NCBI GenBank assembly: GCA_963785755.1
Contig: CAWAXG010000071.1
Location: 186,001 to 250,000, forward strand
Direction of reading: 5' to 3'
Source: JACCXG01 sp963785755
Lineage (GTDB): Bacteria > Acidobacteriota > Vicinamibacteria > Vicinamibacterales > 2-12-FULL-66-21
Length of the DNA stretch: 64,000 bases
Shown here piece after piece: positions 24,064 to 33,509 of the stretch (positions are counted from its first letter, which is position 1; the number at the start of each line of letters is the position of its first letter). Under the pieces are notes generated by a model. The model was given only the letters and a program-made list of their open reading frames with translations. It was not told the origin of the DNA and ran no database searches. A program made the position numbers and the translations under genes.

Positions 24064-26736
24064 ATGGCGTTTCGATCGCGCGTAGCGGCTCTTCTTCGCA
24101 ACCTGTTCCGCGGCGGGGCGACCGAGCGCGAGCTCGACGACGAGCTGCGCGCGTACGTCGACATGGTGGTCGACGACAAGCGGCGATCGGGTCTCACGCC
24201 GGAGCAGGCCCGCCGCTCGGCGCTGGCCGAGCTGCAGGGCCTCGAACAGGTCAAGGAACGCGTCCGTGCCGTGCGTGCGGGCGCACTGCTGGCGCAGGTC
24301 TGGCGCGATGTCGGCTACGGTCTGCGGATCGCTCGCCGTAATCCCGGCTTCACCCTGGCTGCCATCCTGACCCTCGCGCTCGGGATCGGCGCCGCCACCG
24401 CCACCTTCACCGTCGTCGACACCATCGTCATCAGGCCGCTGCCTTACCGCGAGCCCGGGCGGCTCGTGAAGATCTGGGCGAGCGCGTCGAGCGAGCCCAT
24501 CGACAACGTGGCGCTCGCCGAGTTCCAGGACATCAGCGATCAGAACCATGTCTTTGCAGAGGTGGCTGCGGACGATGGCATGGATTTCACCGTCCTGACG
24601 ATGGCGGGGCAGCGGGCGCCCGCCAATGGAGCCATCGTCACGCCGCAGTGGCTCTCCACACTCGGTGTTCAGCCGATCCTCGGTCGTGGATTCCTGCCGG
24701 ATGAAGGACAACCGGGTCGGGATCACGTGGTGATCCTGACGGACGACTACTGGCGTCGCCGGTTCAATGCCGATCCCGGCGTGATTGGCAGGACGCTCGA
24801 GATCGACGGGACGGCGTCGACTATCGTCGGCGTCCTGCCGCCGAACGTGTTGAGGTACGGGGCCGACTTTCTCAAGCCGCTCGTCAGCGCGACGTACCCG
24901 GCCGATCGACAGCGCCGGGACCTCGACGTGGTCGCGCGCCTCCGGCCGGGAGCCACCGTCGCGAGCGCGCAAGCCGAAGTCGACGTCATCGCGAACCGGA
25001 TGGCGAGCGTGTATCCGGAGTCGAACCAGGGCCGGCGGTTCAGCGTGATTCCGCTCGAAAAGTACTACGCGCTGGTTGATCCCAAAGCCGTTCGAGGGCT
25101 GACGCTGATGCTCGGCGCCGTCGGCGTCGTCCTGCTGATCGCCTGCGTCAACGTGGCCAATCTGCTGACGGCTCGCGCCGCGATGCGGCATCGGGAGTGT
25201 CTGGTGCGGACCGCGCTAGGCGCGAGCCGGGCGCGGTTGATGTCGCAGCTGCTCGTCGAGAACGTGCTGCTGTTCGTGCTGGGCGGCGCTCTGGGGATCC
25301 TCTTCGCCTCGTGGAGTGTCGACTCGATGGTCGCCCTCGCGGTCGCTGAAGGCTACGTGCCGGCGCGCATGGCAGTTTCGATAGACGCACGTGTGCTGCT
25401 GTTTGCGTTGTCCATGTCACTGGCGACGGGGTTGGTCTTTGGTCTTGCGCCGGCCGTGCGATCGACCCGCGTCGATCTGAATGAAGGGCTGAGAGACGCA
25501 AGCCACGTGGTCGGCGCCGGTCCTGGCCGCGGCCGGACCAGACGCGTCTTGATCGTGGCCGAGCTCACCTTGTCGCTCGTCCTCCTGATCGGGTTCGGGT
25601 TGTTGATCCGGAGCTTCCTCGGCCTGCAGTCGATTGGCCCTGGGTTCGACTCGACACGGCTGCTCGAAACGATCTCGGATGGCGGGCGCTCGTTTCCCGA
25701 TGCCGTCGCGTATTGGCAGACGGCGCTCGATCGCGCGGGCGCGATGCCCGGCGTCGAATCCGTTGCCGTCACGTCCCGGCCGCCGCTTCGCGGCGCGCGA
25801 GAGCAGCGATTCGCGGTCGAAGGCCTGAACGTGCCGGCGGAGGACGAGCCGAGGGCGGGCGACATTCTGGTCAGCGCCGGCTACTTCAGGACGCTCGGCA
25901 TTCCGCTCATTGCCGGTCGTGCGCTGAACGAACGGGACACGCATGGATCGACGCCGGTCGTCGTCATCAGCCAGACGCTCGCGGCCCGATTGTTCCCGGA
26001 TCAAAACCCACTCGGACGGCGGCTGCGGCTCGGCGAGCGCCTGCCGATGACCTGCTGCAGCTCGGGCGCGCCGGTCGAGAACGTGTGGCGGGAGATCGTC
26101 GGCGTGGTGGGGGACATCCGGCAGGCCAATCTCGACGAGCAGCCCGCCGCGACGATTTACCGCCCGTTCACGCAGATCGTCGAACACGACATGTTTCTGA
26201 TGCTGAAGGTGCGTTCAGACGCCGACATGACGCAGGTTGCGGCGAACCTTTCGTCGGTGCTGAGCGGCGCCGTCCCCGGCAGTCAGTGGTTCGACGTGCG
26301 GCCGACGGCGCAGGTGATCAACGCCTCGGAGTCGGTCCGGCTCCGGCGGTTCGTCCTGATTCTGCTCGGGGCCTTCGCGGCGCTCGCGCTGGCGCTCGCG
26401 GCCGTCGGCCTGTACGGCGTGATGTCGTACTTCGTCGCCGAGCGCCGTCGCGAGATTGCCGTCCGGATGGCGCTCGGGGCGACGCGGTCGGCCGTGCTCG
26501 CCCAGGTGCTATCGGAAGCCGGCCGGCTCGTCGCCGCGGGTCTCGTCCTCGGCGGCATCGCGGCCCATCTCCTGACCCGCTTCATCTCGTCCTTGTTGTT
26601 CGGCATCAACGCGAACGACGCGCCCACCTACATCGGCGTGTTCGGGGTACTGGGGATGGTCGCCCTGCTGGCGAGCTATCTGCCCGCGAGCCGCGCCGCC
26701 GCAATCGATCCGATTGTGGCGCTGAAAGAACCGTAG
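24064..26736 (+). CDS. ADOP-family ABC transporter permease with N-terminal prefix domain
   Basis: 890 residues from ATG 24064, preceded by GGAGAGGG. Residues 1-75 form the permease-prefix domain (GGATERELDDELRAYVDMVV, LTPEQARRSALAELQGLEQV). Then membrane helix NPGFTLAAILTLALGIGA, periplasmic MacB-type domain (RGFLPDEGQPGRDHVVILTD), first FtsX module (HRECLVRTALGASRARLMSQ), second periplasmic domain (RALNERDTHGS, LGRRLRLGERLP) and second FtsX module (RRREIAVRMALGATRSAVLA) ending YLPASRAAAIDPIVALKEP. The prefix domain sets it apart from the permease at 710. The substrate is unknown, and no ATPase gene is adjacent. Confidence 0.92.
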   Translation: MAFRSRVAALLRNLFRGGATERELDDELRAYVDMVVDDKRRSGLTPEQARRSALAELQGLEQVKERVRAVRAGALLAQVWRDVGYGLRIARRNPGFTLAAILTLALGIGAATATFTVVDTIVIRPLPYREPGRLVKIWASASSEPIDNVALAEFQDISDQNHVFAEVAADDGMDFTVLTMAGQRAPANGAIVTPQWLSTLGVQPILGRGFLPDEGQPGRDHVVILTDDYWRRRFNADPGVIGRTLEIDGTASTIVGVLPPNVLRYGADFLKPLVSATYPADRQRRDLDVVARLRPGATVASAQAEVDVIANRMASVYPESNQGRRFSVIPLEKYYALVDPKAVRGLTLMLGAVGVVLLIACVNVANLLTARAAMRHRECLVRTALGASRARLMSQLLVENVLLFVLGGALGILFASWSVDSMVALAVAEGYVPARMAVSIDARVLLFALSMSLATGLVFGLAPAVRSTRVDLNEGLRDASHVVGAGPGRGRTRRVLIVAELTLSLVLLIGFGLLIRSFLGLQSIGPGFDSTRLLETISDGGRSFPDAVAYWQTALDRAGAMPGVESVAVTSRPPLRGAREQRFAVEGLNVPAEDEPRAGDILVSAGYFRTLGIPLIAGRALNERDTHGSTPVVVISQTLAARLFPDQNPLGRRLRLGERLPMTCCSSGAPVENVWREIVGVVGDIRQANLDEQPAATIYRPFTQIVEHDMFLMLKVRSDADMTQVAANLSSVLSGAVPGSQWFDVRPTAQVINASESVRLRRFVLILLGAFAALALALAAVGLYGVMSYFVAERRREIAVRMALGATRSAVLAQVLSEAGRLVAAGLVLGGIAAHLLTRFISSLLFGINANDAPTYIGVFGVLGMVALLASYLPASRAAAIDPIVALKEP

Positions 26737-26928
26737 CCTCGACACGGTTCGTCGACCCGTCGGTCGCGATTGATTTGAACCGCGCCCTCGGTCTGCGTTA
26801 TCGTCCCGCGGGGGCGAGGATCTTCCGGCCGTGAAAGTCCACGTTTGCCTTCCGTCCGAAGCCTACGGCGGCTCAAGTCGGCAAGGCCCTGCCAAGAACC
26901 CGAAACGACATCCGAGCGTGGCTGAAAC
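26737..26928. other. Leader region before the HUMPS gene
   Basis: 192 bases without a gene. GGTTC and GAACC can pair across about 26749-26781, and TCGGCAAGGCCCTGCC near 26877-26892 can form a short stem. No promoter or known riboswitch consensus is recognised. Confidence 0.35.
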
Positions 26929-27648
26929 GTGAACCTCACCGATCTGAAGTACCCGATTGTCCAGCTCTCATTGGATCTCACCTCGCTCGACGAGGCGATT
27001 GAAACCGCCGCCATCGGCGTGGAGGCCGGCGTCGACTGGCTCGAGGCCGGCACGCCGCTCCTCCTCGCCGAGGGCCTTCACGCGGTCGAAGGTCTGCGCG
27101 CGCGGTTTCCCAATCATCCAATCGTCGCCGACCTGAAAACGATGGACGGCGGCTACCTCGAGGCCGAGATGATGGCGAAGGCGGGCGCCGATCTCGTCGT
27201 CGTGATGGGGCGCGCACACGAGGCGACGATCCGGCGCGTCGTGGACGCCGGGCGCAAGTTCGGCGTGAAGGTGATGGGGGACAACCTCGCCGCCGACGAT
27301 CGCGTCGCGAATGCGGTGTGGATGGAGCGTCTCGGGGTCGATTTCATCGTGCACCACATCGGCTTCGACGAGCGCGGCATGATCAAGGGCCTGAGCCCGC
27401 TCGACGAGCTCGACGATGTCGTGCGGTCGGTCTCGATCCCCGTTCAGGCCGTGGGCGGCCTCTCGATCGAGCAGGCGATCGAATGTCCGGCCCGCGGGGC
27501 GCCGCTGGTCGTGGTTGGCGCTCCGCTCGTCATCGACGGCGCCGCATTCCGGCCGGCAGGCGGGGCGCTGTTCCCGGTGCTGCGGCGCATCTGCGAGGAC
27601 ATCAAACGCACGCCCTACCGCAATCCGCGGGACGTGTCGGCCGGTTGA
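26929..27648 (+). CDS. HUMPS-family TIM-barrel enzyme (hexulose-6-phosphate synthase / orotidine decarboxylase superfamily)
   Basis: 239 residues, start GTG 26929. Barrel motifs: PIVQLSLDLTSLDEAI, AGVDWLEAGTPLLLAEG, HPIVADLKTMDGGYLEAEMM with the signature metal-binding DxKxxD-like DLKTMDGG, GADLVVVMGRAH, FIVHHIGFDER and IPVQAVGGLSIEQA for phosphate binding. The family includes 3-hexulose-6-phosphate synthase (formaldehyde fixation) and keto-gulonate-phosphate decarboxylase. No isomerase gene (hxlB) follows, so the exact reaction is open. The next gene begins 45 bases on. Confidence 0.85.
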   Translation: MNLTDLKYPIVQLSLDLTSLDEAIETAAIGVEAGVDWLEAGTPLLLAEGLHAVEGLRARFPNHPIVADLKTMDGGYLEAEMMAKAGADLVVVMGRAHEATIRRVVDAGRKFGVKVMGDNLAADDRVANAVWMERLGVDFIVHHIGFDERGMIKGLSPLDELDDVVRSVSIPVQAVGGLSIEQAIECPARGAPLVVVGAPLVIDGAAFRPAGGALFPVLRRICEDIKRTPYRNPRDVSAG

Positions 27649-27693
27649 TTCGCGTTGCCTCGCTCGACATTCCGTTTGCGCTCGTGGCGTCAC

Positions 27694-29385
27694 ATGAATC
27701 GAACGCGGACCGCCGGACTCGGTCTCGCTCTTGCGATGATCGTCGGCGGATGCCAGCGTGAGGCAGGCTCACAGCAGGCCGGAGGTCCCGTGATCACGCA
27801 GGCACTCGTCAACGGCCGGATCTGGACCGGCAACCCGGCGCAGCCGCAGGCGGAAGCGATCGCCCTCGCCGGCGACCGGATCGCCGCGGTGGGAACGTCC
27901 GCCGACATCCGGCAGCGAGCCGGAGCCGCCGACGTCGTCGATCTCGGCGGTCAGTTCGTCGTTCCCGGGTTCATCGACACGCACGTGCACTTCATCGACG
28001 GCGGATTCCGTCTGGCATCCGTGCAGCTTCGTGATGCGCGGACCAAAGAAGAGTTCGTCCGCCGCATCGGGCAATTTGCGCAGACGGTCGCGCCGGGCAC
28101 CTGGATCACCGGCGGCGACTGGGACCATACGCTGTGGGGAGAGGAGTTGCCGCGCCGGGACTGGATCGATGCGGTGACACCCGATCGTCCGGTCTGGATC
28201 AGCCGGCTCGACGGACACATGGCGCTGGCCAACTCTCTCGCGCTCAAAACCGCCGGCGTGACCCGCGCGGTCACGGATGTGAACGGCGGCGAGATCGTTC
28301 GCGATCCCACCGGCGAGCCGACCGGCCTCCTCAAAGACAACGCGATGAGCCTGGTCGAGTCGAAGGTCCCACCTCCCACGGACGCGCTGCACGACAGGGC
28401 CATCGACGCCGCGATGGATCATGTCGCGGCGCAAGGGGTCACGGCGATCCACAACATGGGATCGTGGAGCGATCTCGAGGTCTTCGCCAGGACGCATCGC
28501 GCGGGGAAGCTGATGACCCGAATCTATGCGGCGGTCCCGCTCAGAAGCTGGGAGAAGCTGCGCGACGCCGTTGCCGCGAAGACGTATGGCGGAGATGGCC
28601 GCGGGGACGCCTGGCTCAAGGTCGGTGCGCTGAAGGGCTTCGTCGACGGATCGCTCGGGTCGCACACGGCGGCGTTTCACGAGCCCTTTGCCGATGCGCC
28701 GCGCGACCGCGGCCTCTTTGTCAATACGCCCGACGATCTCTACCGCTGGATCTCGGGCGCCGACAAGGCGGGCCTGCACGTGCTCGTCCACGCGATTGGC
28801 GACCGGGCCAATGCGACGCTGCTCGACATCTTTGAGCGCGTCGCTCGTGAGAACGGTCAGGGGGATCGCCGGTTCCGCGTCGAGCACGCGCAGCACCTGG
28901 CGCCCGCCGACATTCCGCGGTTCGCGGCCCTTGGCGTCATCGGCAGCATGCAGCCGTATCACGCGATCGACGACGGACGATGGGCAGAGCGTGTGATCGG
29001 ACCGGTTCGAATCAAGACAACTTATGCGTTCAGGTCGCTGCTCGACTCGCGGGCGACGCTGGCGTTCGGCAGCGACTGGTTCGTGGCGCCGCCGACGCCG
29101 CTCGAGGGCATCTATGCCGCGGTCACGCGGCGCACCCTGGACGATCGGCACCCGGATGGCTGGGTCCCGGAACAGCGCATCTCCGTCGAGGAGGCGCTGA
29201 CCGCGTATACCCGAGGTGCCGCGTACGCCTCGTTCGACGAGCGGGACAGAGGGACGATCGCGACAGGAATGCTCGCGGATCTGACCGTGCTCGACCGGGA
29301 CCTCCGGACGATTCCCTCGCCCGAAATCCGGGACGCCAAGGTCATCCGCACGATTGTTGGCGGCAAGACGGTTTTCAAACGATAG
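27694..29385 (+). CDS. YtcJ-like amidohydrolase lipoprotein
   Basis: 563 residues from ATG 27694. The signal LGLALAMIVGGCQ carries a lipobox with Cys near residue 18, so the protein is probably anchored in the envelope. Metal-dependent hydrolase motifs: FIDTHVHFIDGG, SRLDGHMALANSLALK, LLKDNAMSLVESKVP, TAIHNMGSWSDLE, HVLVHAIGDRANATLLD, RFRVEHAQHLAP, LAFGSDWFVAPPTPLEGIYA. This set defines the YtcJ/AepA subgroup of amidohydrolases. The substrate is unknown. It shares an operon with the propeller gene that starts 10 bases after its stop. Confidence 0.88.
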   Translation: MNRTRTAGLGLALAMIVGGCQREAGSQQAGGPVITQALVNGRIWTGNPAQPQAEAIALAGDRIAAVGTSADIRQRAGAADVVDLGGQFVVPGFIDTHVHFIDGGFRLASVQLRDARTKEEFVRRIGQFAQTVAPGTWITGGDWDHTLWGEELPRRDWIDAVTPDRPVWISRLDGHMALANSLALKTAGVTRAVTDVNGGEIVRDPTGEPTGLLKDNAMSLVESKVPPPTDALHDRAIDAAMDHVAAQGVTAIHNMGSWSDLEVFARTHRAGKLMTRIYAAVPLRSWEKLRDAVAAKTYGGDGRGDAWLKVGALKGFVDGSLGSHTAAFHEPFADAPRDRGLFVNTPDDLYRWISGADKAGLHVLVHAIGDRANATLLDIFERVARENGQGDRRFRVEHAQHLAPADIPRFAALGVIGSMQPYHAIDDGRWAERVIGPVRIKTTYAFRSLLDSRATLAFGSDWFVAPPTPLEGIYAAVTRRTLDDRHPDGWVPEQRISVEEALTAYTRGAAYASFDERDRGTIATGMLADLTVLDRDLRTIPSPEIRDAKVIRTIVGGKTVFKR

Positions 29386-29395
29386 GATTTCACCC

Positions 29396-30754
29396 ATGCC
29401 ACGTCTGCCTCGCTCCCTCGCTCTTGCCCTCGCGATCCTGGTTCTGACTGTCACCGCTGGCGTGCGGGCCGCGGACTGGCCGCACTGGCGCGGCCCGGGA
29501 GCGAACGGTGTCGCGCCCGACGCAGCGCTGCCGGTCCGCTGGAGCGGCACCGACAACGTGGCGTGGAAGGCGCCGCTTGCCGGACTGGGGGTTTCGACGC
29601 CGGTCGTGAGCGGCAACCGCATCTTCATCACCTCCCAGGTCGGGGCCGGAGTGAGACGCGAAGGCAACCATCCGCGGCTGGTGCAGGGGGGAGACGCGGC
29701 ATCGCTCGGCGAGCGGGCGCTCGGCGCGACTCGTCCGGCGGCGAGCGACAAGACGGCATTCGTTCTCGAGGCGTTTTCGGCAGCGGACGGCAAGCGCGTC
29801 TGGGAACGGCGGGTCGAGGCGGAGGGAACGCTCACGCCGGTGCACGACAAGCACAACCTGACGACGCCCAGCCCGGTCAGCGACGGCGCGCTGGTTTTCG
29901 CCTTGTTTGGAACAGGTCAGCTCATCGCGCTCACCCATGACGGCCGCGTCGTCTGGCAGCGGCATCTGGGCAAGGAGATCTCGCCGTTCGACGTGCAGTG
30001 GGGACATTCCAGCTCGCCGGTGCTCTACCGCGATTCGCTCATCCTTCTCTGCGACCATGCGTCGGCGTCGTATCTGCTCGCGCTCGACAAGAAGACGGGA
30101 AAGGAACTGTGGAAAGCGGATCGCGGAAAGGGTCGCTCGTCGTACAGCACCCCGCTCGTGATTGAAGGCGCGTTCGGCGTCGAGCTCGTCGTCAACTCGA
30201 ACGAACGGCTCGATGCCTACGACCCGCGCACGGGTCAGCATTTGTGGTACACGGGAGACGCCAACCGTTTCCCCGTCCCGTCGGCGGTCTTTCACAACGG
30301 GATCATCTACACCAGCCGGGGCTATCGCAGCGGCCCCTACATGGCGATCCGGCCTGGCGGCCGCGGAGACATCACCTCGTCGCACATCCTCTGGAACGTC
30401 CCGACCGGGGCGCCGTACGTCTCTTCACTGCTGTACTACGACGGCGTCATCTACATGGCGAACGACGTCGGCGTGCTCTCCGCGATCGATGCGGCCAAGG
30501 GAGAGCGGCTCTGGCAGGAGCGTGTTGACGGCGTCTTTTCCGCATCTCCCGTCGCCGGCGGCGGGCACGTGTACTTCGTCAGCGAGAATGGCGACACCAT
30601 CGTCGTCAAGGCGGGACGAGCGCCGCAGATCGTCGGCCGCAACGCGGTCGGCGAGCGGATCATCGCATCGCCCGCGATCTCGAACGGTCAGATCTTCCTC
30701 CGCACCGACGACCATTTGGTTGCGCTGGGCAAGACCGCATCTGGGAGCCGCTAG
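29396..30754 (+). CDS. Secreted PQQ-type beta-propeller repeat protein
   Basis: 452 residues from ATG 29396 (signal SLALALAILVLTVTAGVRA). The mature start DWPHWRGPGANGVAPDA is the usual opening of this group of outer-membrane-associated propellers. Blades repeat VVSGNRIFITS, ALVFALFGTGQLIALT, LLALDKKTGKELW, LVVNSNERLDAYDPRTGQHL, VGVLSAIDAAKGERLW and GQIFLRTDDHLVALG. No PQQ-coordinating dehydrogenase motifs are evident, so it is more likely a binding or scaffold protein than a dehydrogenase. Ends before a hairpin shared with the convergent RluA gene. Confidence 0.88.
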   Translation: MPRLPRSLALALAILVLTVTAGVRAADWPHWRGPGANGVAPDAALPVRWSGTDNVAWKAPLAGLGVSTPVVSGNRIFITSQVGAGVRREGNHPRLVQGGDAASLGERALGATRPAASDKTAFVLEAFSAADGKRVWERRVEAEGTLTPVHDKHNLTTPSPVSDGALVFALFGTGQLIALTHDGRVVWQRHLGKEISPFDVQWGHSSSPVLYRDSLILLCDHASASYLLALDKKTGKELWKADRGKGRSSYSTPLVIEGAFGVELVVNSNERLDAYDPRTGQHLWYTGDANRFPVPSAVFHNGIIYTSRGYRSGPYMAIRPGGRGDITSSHILWNVPTGAPYVSSLLYYDGVIYMANDVGVLSAIDAAKGERLWQERVDGVFSASPVAGGGHVYFVSENGDTIVVKAGRAPQIVGRNAVGERIIASPAISNGQIFLRTDDHLVALGKTASGSR

Positions 30755-30756
30755 GT

Positions 30757-30817
30757 AAGTTGCAAGGCACAAGGAACAAGTGCAACGGAATACGTTGTTA
30801 CTTGCCCCTTGCAACTT
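30757..30817. terminator. Inverted repeat between convergent genes (AAGTTGCAAGG type)
   Basis: AAGTTGCAAGG (30757-30767) and CCTTGCAACTT (30807-30817) are perfect 11-base arms around further complementary segments (AACAAGTGCAACG, CGTTGTTACTTG). It lies between two convergent stops and so probably terminates both. Its sequence resembles the element at 15051-15143. Confidence 0.75.
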
Positions 30818-30841
30818 GCTCCTTGCTACAGGCAGCCTGTT

Positions 30842-31786
30842 TCACCTTACGCGCAGCCGAGCGACGAGATCGGCGAAGTCGGCGGGGGGAGGCGCCTCGA
30901 ATTGCAGCCTCCGCCCGTCGTCGGGGTGCCGGAAGGCGAGTCGGTACGCGTGCAGCGCGTGCCGGTTGAACGCGATCGGCCTGAGCGTGTCGGGACCGAA
31001 CACGTACCGCGTCTCGCCGACGAGCGTATGGCCGCGGAGCCGGGCCTGGATGCGGATCTGGTTCCGGCGCCCGGTGCGCAGCTTGATCTCGAGCAGCGAC
31101 GTGTCACGCAGTGACTCGACGAGCCGGTAGTCGCTGATGGCGTCGGTGCCGCCGGGATCGCGCGGGTGGGTTTCTTTCTGAATCAGCGCCTTCTCATCCC
31201 ACACGAGGCGGTCGCTCCAGGTGCCGGCCGGCGGCTCGGGGCGGCCGTAGACGACCGCCAGATACACGCGCTCGGGCTCGCGGCGCTTGAACTGATCGCG
31301 CAGGTGTTCCTGGCCGGCCGCGTCCTTGGCGAACAGCACCAGTCCCGAGGTGTCCTGATCGATGCGATGGACGATGAGCGGGCGTCGCTTGCCATGTGAT
31401 CGCATCCGATCCCGCACGAGATCGTAGACGGACGGCACACCGGGGTTCCGTTCCAGCGGAACCGAGAGCATACCTGACGGCTTGTTCACCACCACGATGC
31501 GGTCGTCTTCGAAGACGACATCCAGCTCGCCAAACTGTCCGGCGCGCGGCCGGGCCTTCGCGCTGCCAGGCTTGTCCATCCAGACGCTGATCTCGTCCTC
31601 GGGCGTGAGGAGACGTCCCGCGTCGCCGATCCCGACTTCGCCGTCGTTGACATAGACCTTGCCGCGCTCGAGCGCGGCGGCCGCGCGCGCCCGCGATCCG
31701 AGGCGATCCGGGACCGCGAGGAACTTGTCGAGGCGCAGGCCCGATTCGCTCGGCGCCACCGACCAGCGCTGCCGGCCCGACGTCAT
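30842..31786 (-). CDS. RluA-family RNA pseudouridine synthase
   Basis: 314 residues from the ATG at 31786; the longer frame upstream runs into the divergent gene. N-terminal S4 RNA-binding domain (GLRLDKFLAVPDRLGSRARA, ALERGKVYVND). Catalytic domain with VVNKPSGMLSVPLER, the active-site motif HRIDQDTSGLVLFAKD that holds the catalytic Asp, ERVYLAVVYGRP and TGRRNQIRIQARLRGHTLVG. It converts specific uridines of rRNA or tRNA to pseudouridine. The exact target (RluC, RluD or other type) is not predicted. Divergent from the HAD gene, with its start codon overlapping that gene's -10 box. Confidence 0.92.
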   Translation of the reverse strand: MTSGRQRWSVAPSESGLRLDKFLAVPDRLGSRARAAAALERGKVYVNDGEVGIGDAGRLLTPEDEISVWMDKPGSAKARPRAGQFGELDVVFEDDRIVVVNKPSGMLSVPLERNPGVPSVYDLVRDRMRSHGKRRPLIVHRIDQDTSGLVLFAKDAAGQEHLRDQFKRREPERVYLAVVYGRPEPPAGTWSDRLVWDEKALIQKETHPRDPGGTDAISDYRLVESLRDTSLLEIKLRTGRRNQIRIQARLRGHTLVGETRYVFGPDTLRPIAFNRHALHAYRLAFRHPDDGRRLQFEAPPPADFADLVARLRVR

Positions 31787-31791
31787 ACAAT
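31786..31791 (+). promoter_or_regulatory. -10 box of the HAD gene, leaderless arrangement
   Basis: TACAAT at 31786-31791 lies six bases before GTG 31798 and overlaps the start codon of the divergent RluA gene. Transcription from here would give an mRNA that begins at or very near the start codon. Confidence 0.55.
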
Positions 31792-31797
31792 GCCTCT

Positions 31798-32490
31798 GTG
31801 CCTCGATTGCAAACGCTTTTCCTCGATGCGGGCGGCGTGCTCGTGTTTCCGAATTGGGATCGGGTCCGTGACACGCTCGCGCGTCATGGGGTGACTGTTT
31901 CGACGGAGGCCTTGATCCGGGCAGAACCACAGGCGAAGTTCGCGATCGATCAGGGGATTCGATCCGGAAGCTCGACTGACGCGCAGCGCGCCTGGCTCTA
32001 CATGGAGCTCGTGCTCGAGAACGCGGGCGTCGTGTTGTCTCCGGCAACGGCGGCCGCGCTCGACGAGGTCCGCGCGTATCACGCCGAGCACAACCTCTGG
32101 GAGTACGTGCCGGCCGACGTGGAACCTGCGCTCGAGCGCCTGGCCGGCCTCGATCTGGAGCTGGTCGTGGTCTCGAACGCCAATGGCGTGCTGCACCGGG
32201 CGTTCGATCGCGTCGGGTTGACCCGCTATTTCGCTCACATCTGCGACTCGTGCGTCGAAGGGGTCGAGAAGCCGGATCCGCGGTTCTTTCGCATCGCGCT
32301 GGAACGCTCGGGCGCCGCCGCGGACTCGACGATGCACGTCGGCGATCTCTACCACGTCGATGTGATTGGCGCCCGGAATACCGGTCTCCGCCAGGTGTTG
32401 ATCGATCCTCACGAGTTGTATCGGGACTACGACGCGGACCGCGTCAGAACGCTGGATGAACTGGCGGATCGGCTGCAGGGCGAGCGGTAG
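31798..32490 (+). CDS. HAD-superfamily hydrolase
   Basis: 230 residues from GTG 31798. Motif I LFLDAGGVLVFPNWD (nucleophile Asp 10; the second Asp is replaced by Gly as in other DAGG-type members), motif II VVVSNANGVLHRAF, motif III EKPDPRFFRIAL and motif IV MHVGDLYHVDVIGARNTGL. The all-helical cap lies between motifs I and II, as in subfamily I. It probably dephosphorylates a small cytoplasmic substrate that cannot be named from sequence. Confidence 0.88.
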   Translation: MPRLQTLFLDAGGVLVFPNWDRVRDTLARHGVTVSTEALIRAEPQAKFAIDQGIRSGSSTDAQRAWLYMELVLENAGVVLSPATAAALDEVRAYHAEHNLWEYVPADVEPALERLAGLDLELVVVSNANGVLHRAFDRVGLTRYFAHICDSCVEGVEKPDPRFFRIALERSGAAADSTMHVGDLYHVDVIGARNTGLRQVLIDPHELYRDYDADRVRTLDELADRLQGER

Positions 32491-32531
32491 AAGGCCGCGG
32501 CTCGGCCTTCCACCTTCGACCGATCACCCTC

Positions 32532-33419
32532 TCAGGCGACGTGTTTCTTGAAGAACGCGATGGTGCGGTCCCACGCGAGCTTCGCCGCCGCCGGGTCGTA
32601 GCGCGGCGTCGTGTCGTTGTTGAACCCGTGCTGGGCGCCGGGATACATGTGCATCTCGTAGCGGACATTGGCCGCTTTGAGCGCCGCCTCGTAGGCCGGC
32701 CAGCCGTCGTTGATGCGCTTGTCGTTCTCGGCGTAATGGATCTGGAGCGGCGCCTTGATCTTCGGCACCTCGTCCGCATTCGGCTGGCCGCCGTAGAACG
32801 GCACGGCCGCGGCGAGATCCGGAATCCTCGTCGCGAGGAAATTCGACATCCCTCCGCCGTAGCAGAATCCGACGGCGCCGACCTTGCCGGTAGCGTCCGG
32901 CCGCGCTTTCAGCCACGCGGCGGCGGCAACGAAATCTTCGCGCGTCTTGTTCTGATCGAGCTTGGGAAACACGTCGCGCGCCTTGTCCTCGTCGCCGGGA
33001 TAGCCGCCGAGCGGGAACAGCGCATCGGGCGCGAACGCCATGAAGTTGTCGAGCGCCAGGCGGCGGGCGATGTCTTCGATGTGCGGGTTGAGGCCGCGGT
33101 TCTCGTGAATCACGAGGATCGCCGGCAGCTTGCTGCCCGCCCCGGCGGGCCGGACGAAATAGCCGCGCATCTTCTCGTAGCCCTGGGGAGATGCGTACTC
33201 GAGATACTCCGCCTTGATGCGCTTGTCATCCTTGGCGACCTGCTGCGCCTCGGCGAATCTCGGATTCAGCGCGTCGAGCAGCATGCCGGCGGTCATGCCG
33301 CCGACGGCGAACTTCCCGGCCCGGTCGAGGAATCCCCGGCGGTCGAGATCCCCGTGGACGTACTTATCGAACAGGTCGAGCAGTTCCTGATCGAAAACAC
33401 TCGCGGTCTTCATTTCCAT
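32532..33419 (-). CDS. Dienelactone-hydrolase-family protein
   Basis: 295 residues from the ATG at 33419. The N-terminus carries DRRGFLDRAGKFAVGGMTAG, a twin-arginine-like segment typical of exported members of this family. Alpha/beta-hydrolase core: LPAILVIHENRGLNPHIEDI, YPGDEDKARDVFP, the nucleophile elbow VGAVGFCYGGGMSN (Cys nucleophile as in dienelactone hydrolase), Asp in HYAENDKRIND and His in PGAQHGFNNDTTPRYD. True dienelactone hydrolases serve chloroaromatic breakdown; no other gene of that route is near, so the substrate is open. Confidence 0.9.
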   Translation of the reverse strand: MEMKTASVFDQELLDLFDKYVHGDLDRRGFLDRAGKFAVGGMTAGMLLDALNPRFAEAQQVAKDDKRIKAEYLEYASPQGYEKMRGYFVRPAGAGSKLPAILVIHENRGLNPHIEDIARRLALDNFMAFAPDALFPLGGYPGDEDKARDVFPKLDQNKTREDFVAAAAWLKARPDATGKVGAVGFCYGGGMSNFLATRIPDLAAAVPFYGGQPNADEVPKIKAPLQIHYAENDKRINDGWPAYEAALKAANVRYEMHMYPGAQHGFNNDTTPRYDPAAAKLAWDRTIAFFKKHVA

Positions 33420-33509
33420 GTGCGACTCCTTCGCGAGGGGAGGATACCGCGCCCCGTCCCATTTGCAAACCCGGGATAACGGTTCGCGAGCCTCCGGCGT
33501 CTTTCGGGC

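Noticed and set aside
26840..26928. Possible riboswitch in the leader of the HUMPS gene
   Set aside because: Short stems are present but no known class consensus (fluoride, SAM, cobalamin, glycine and c-di-GMP were considered) fits.
27769..29856. 695-codon minus-strand frame opposite the amidohydrolase
   Set aside because: Shadow of the amidohydrolase and propeller genes; no recognisable domain.
29396..30754. Calling the propeller a PQQ-dependent alcohol dehydrogenase
   Set aside because: It is shorter than such enzymes and lacks recognisable PQQ and calcium ligands or the Cys pair.
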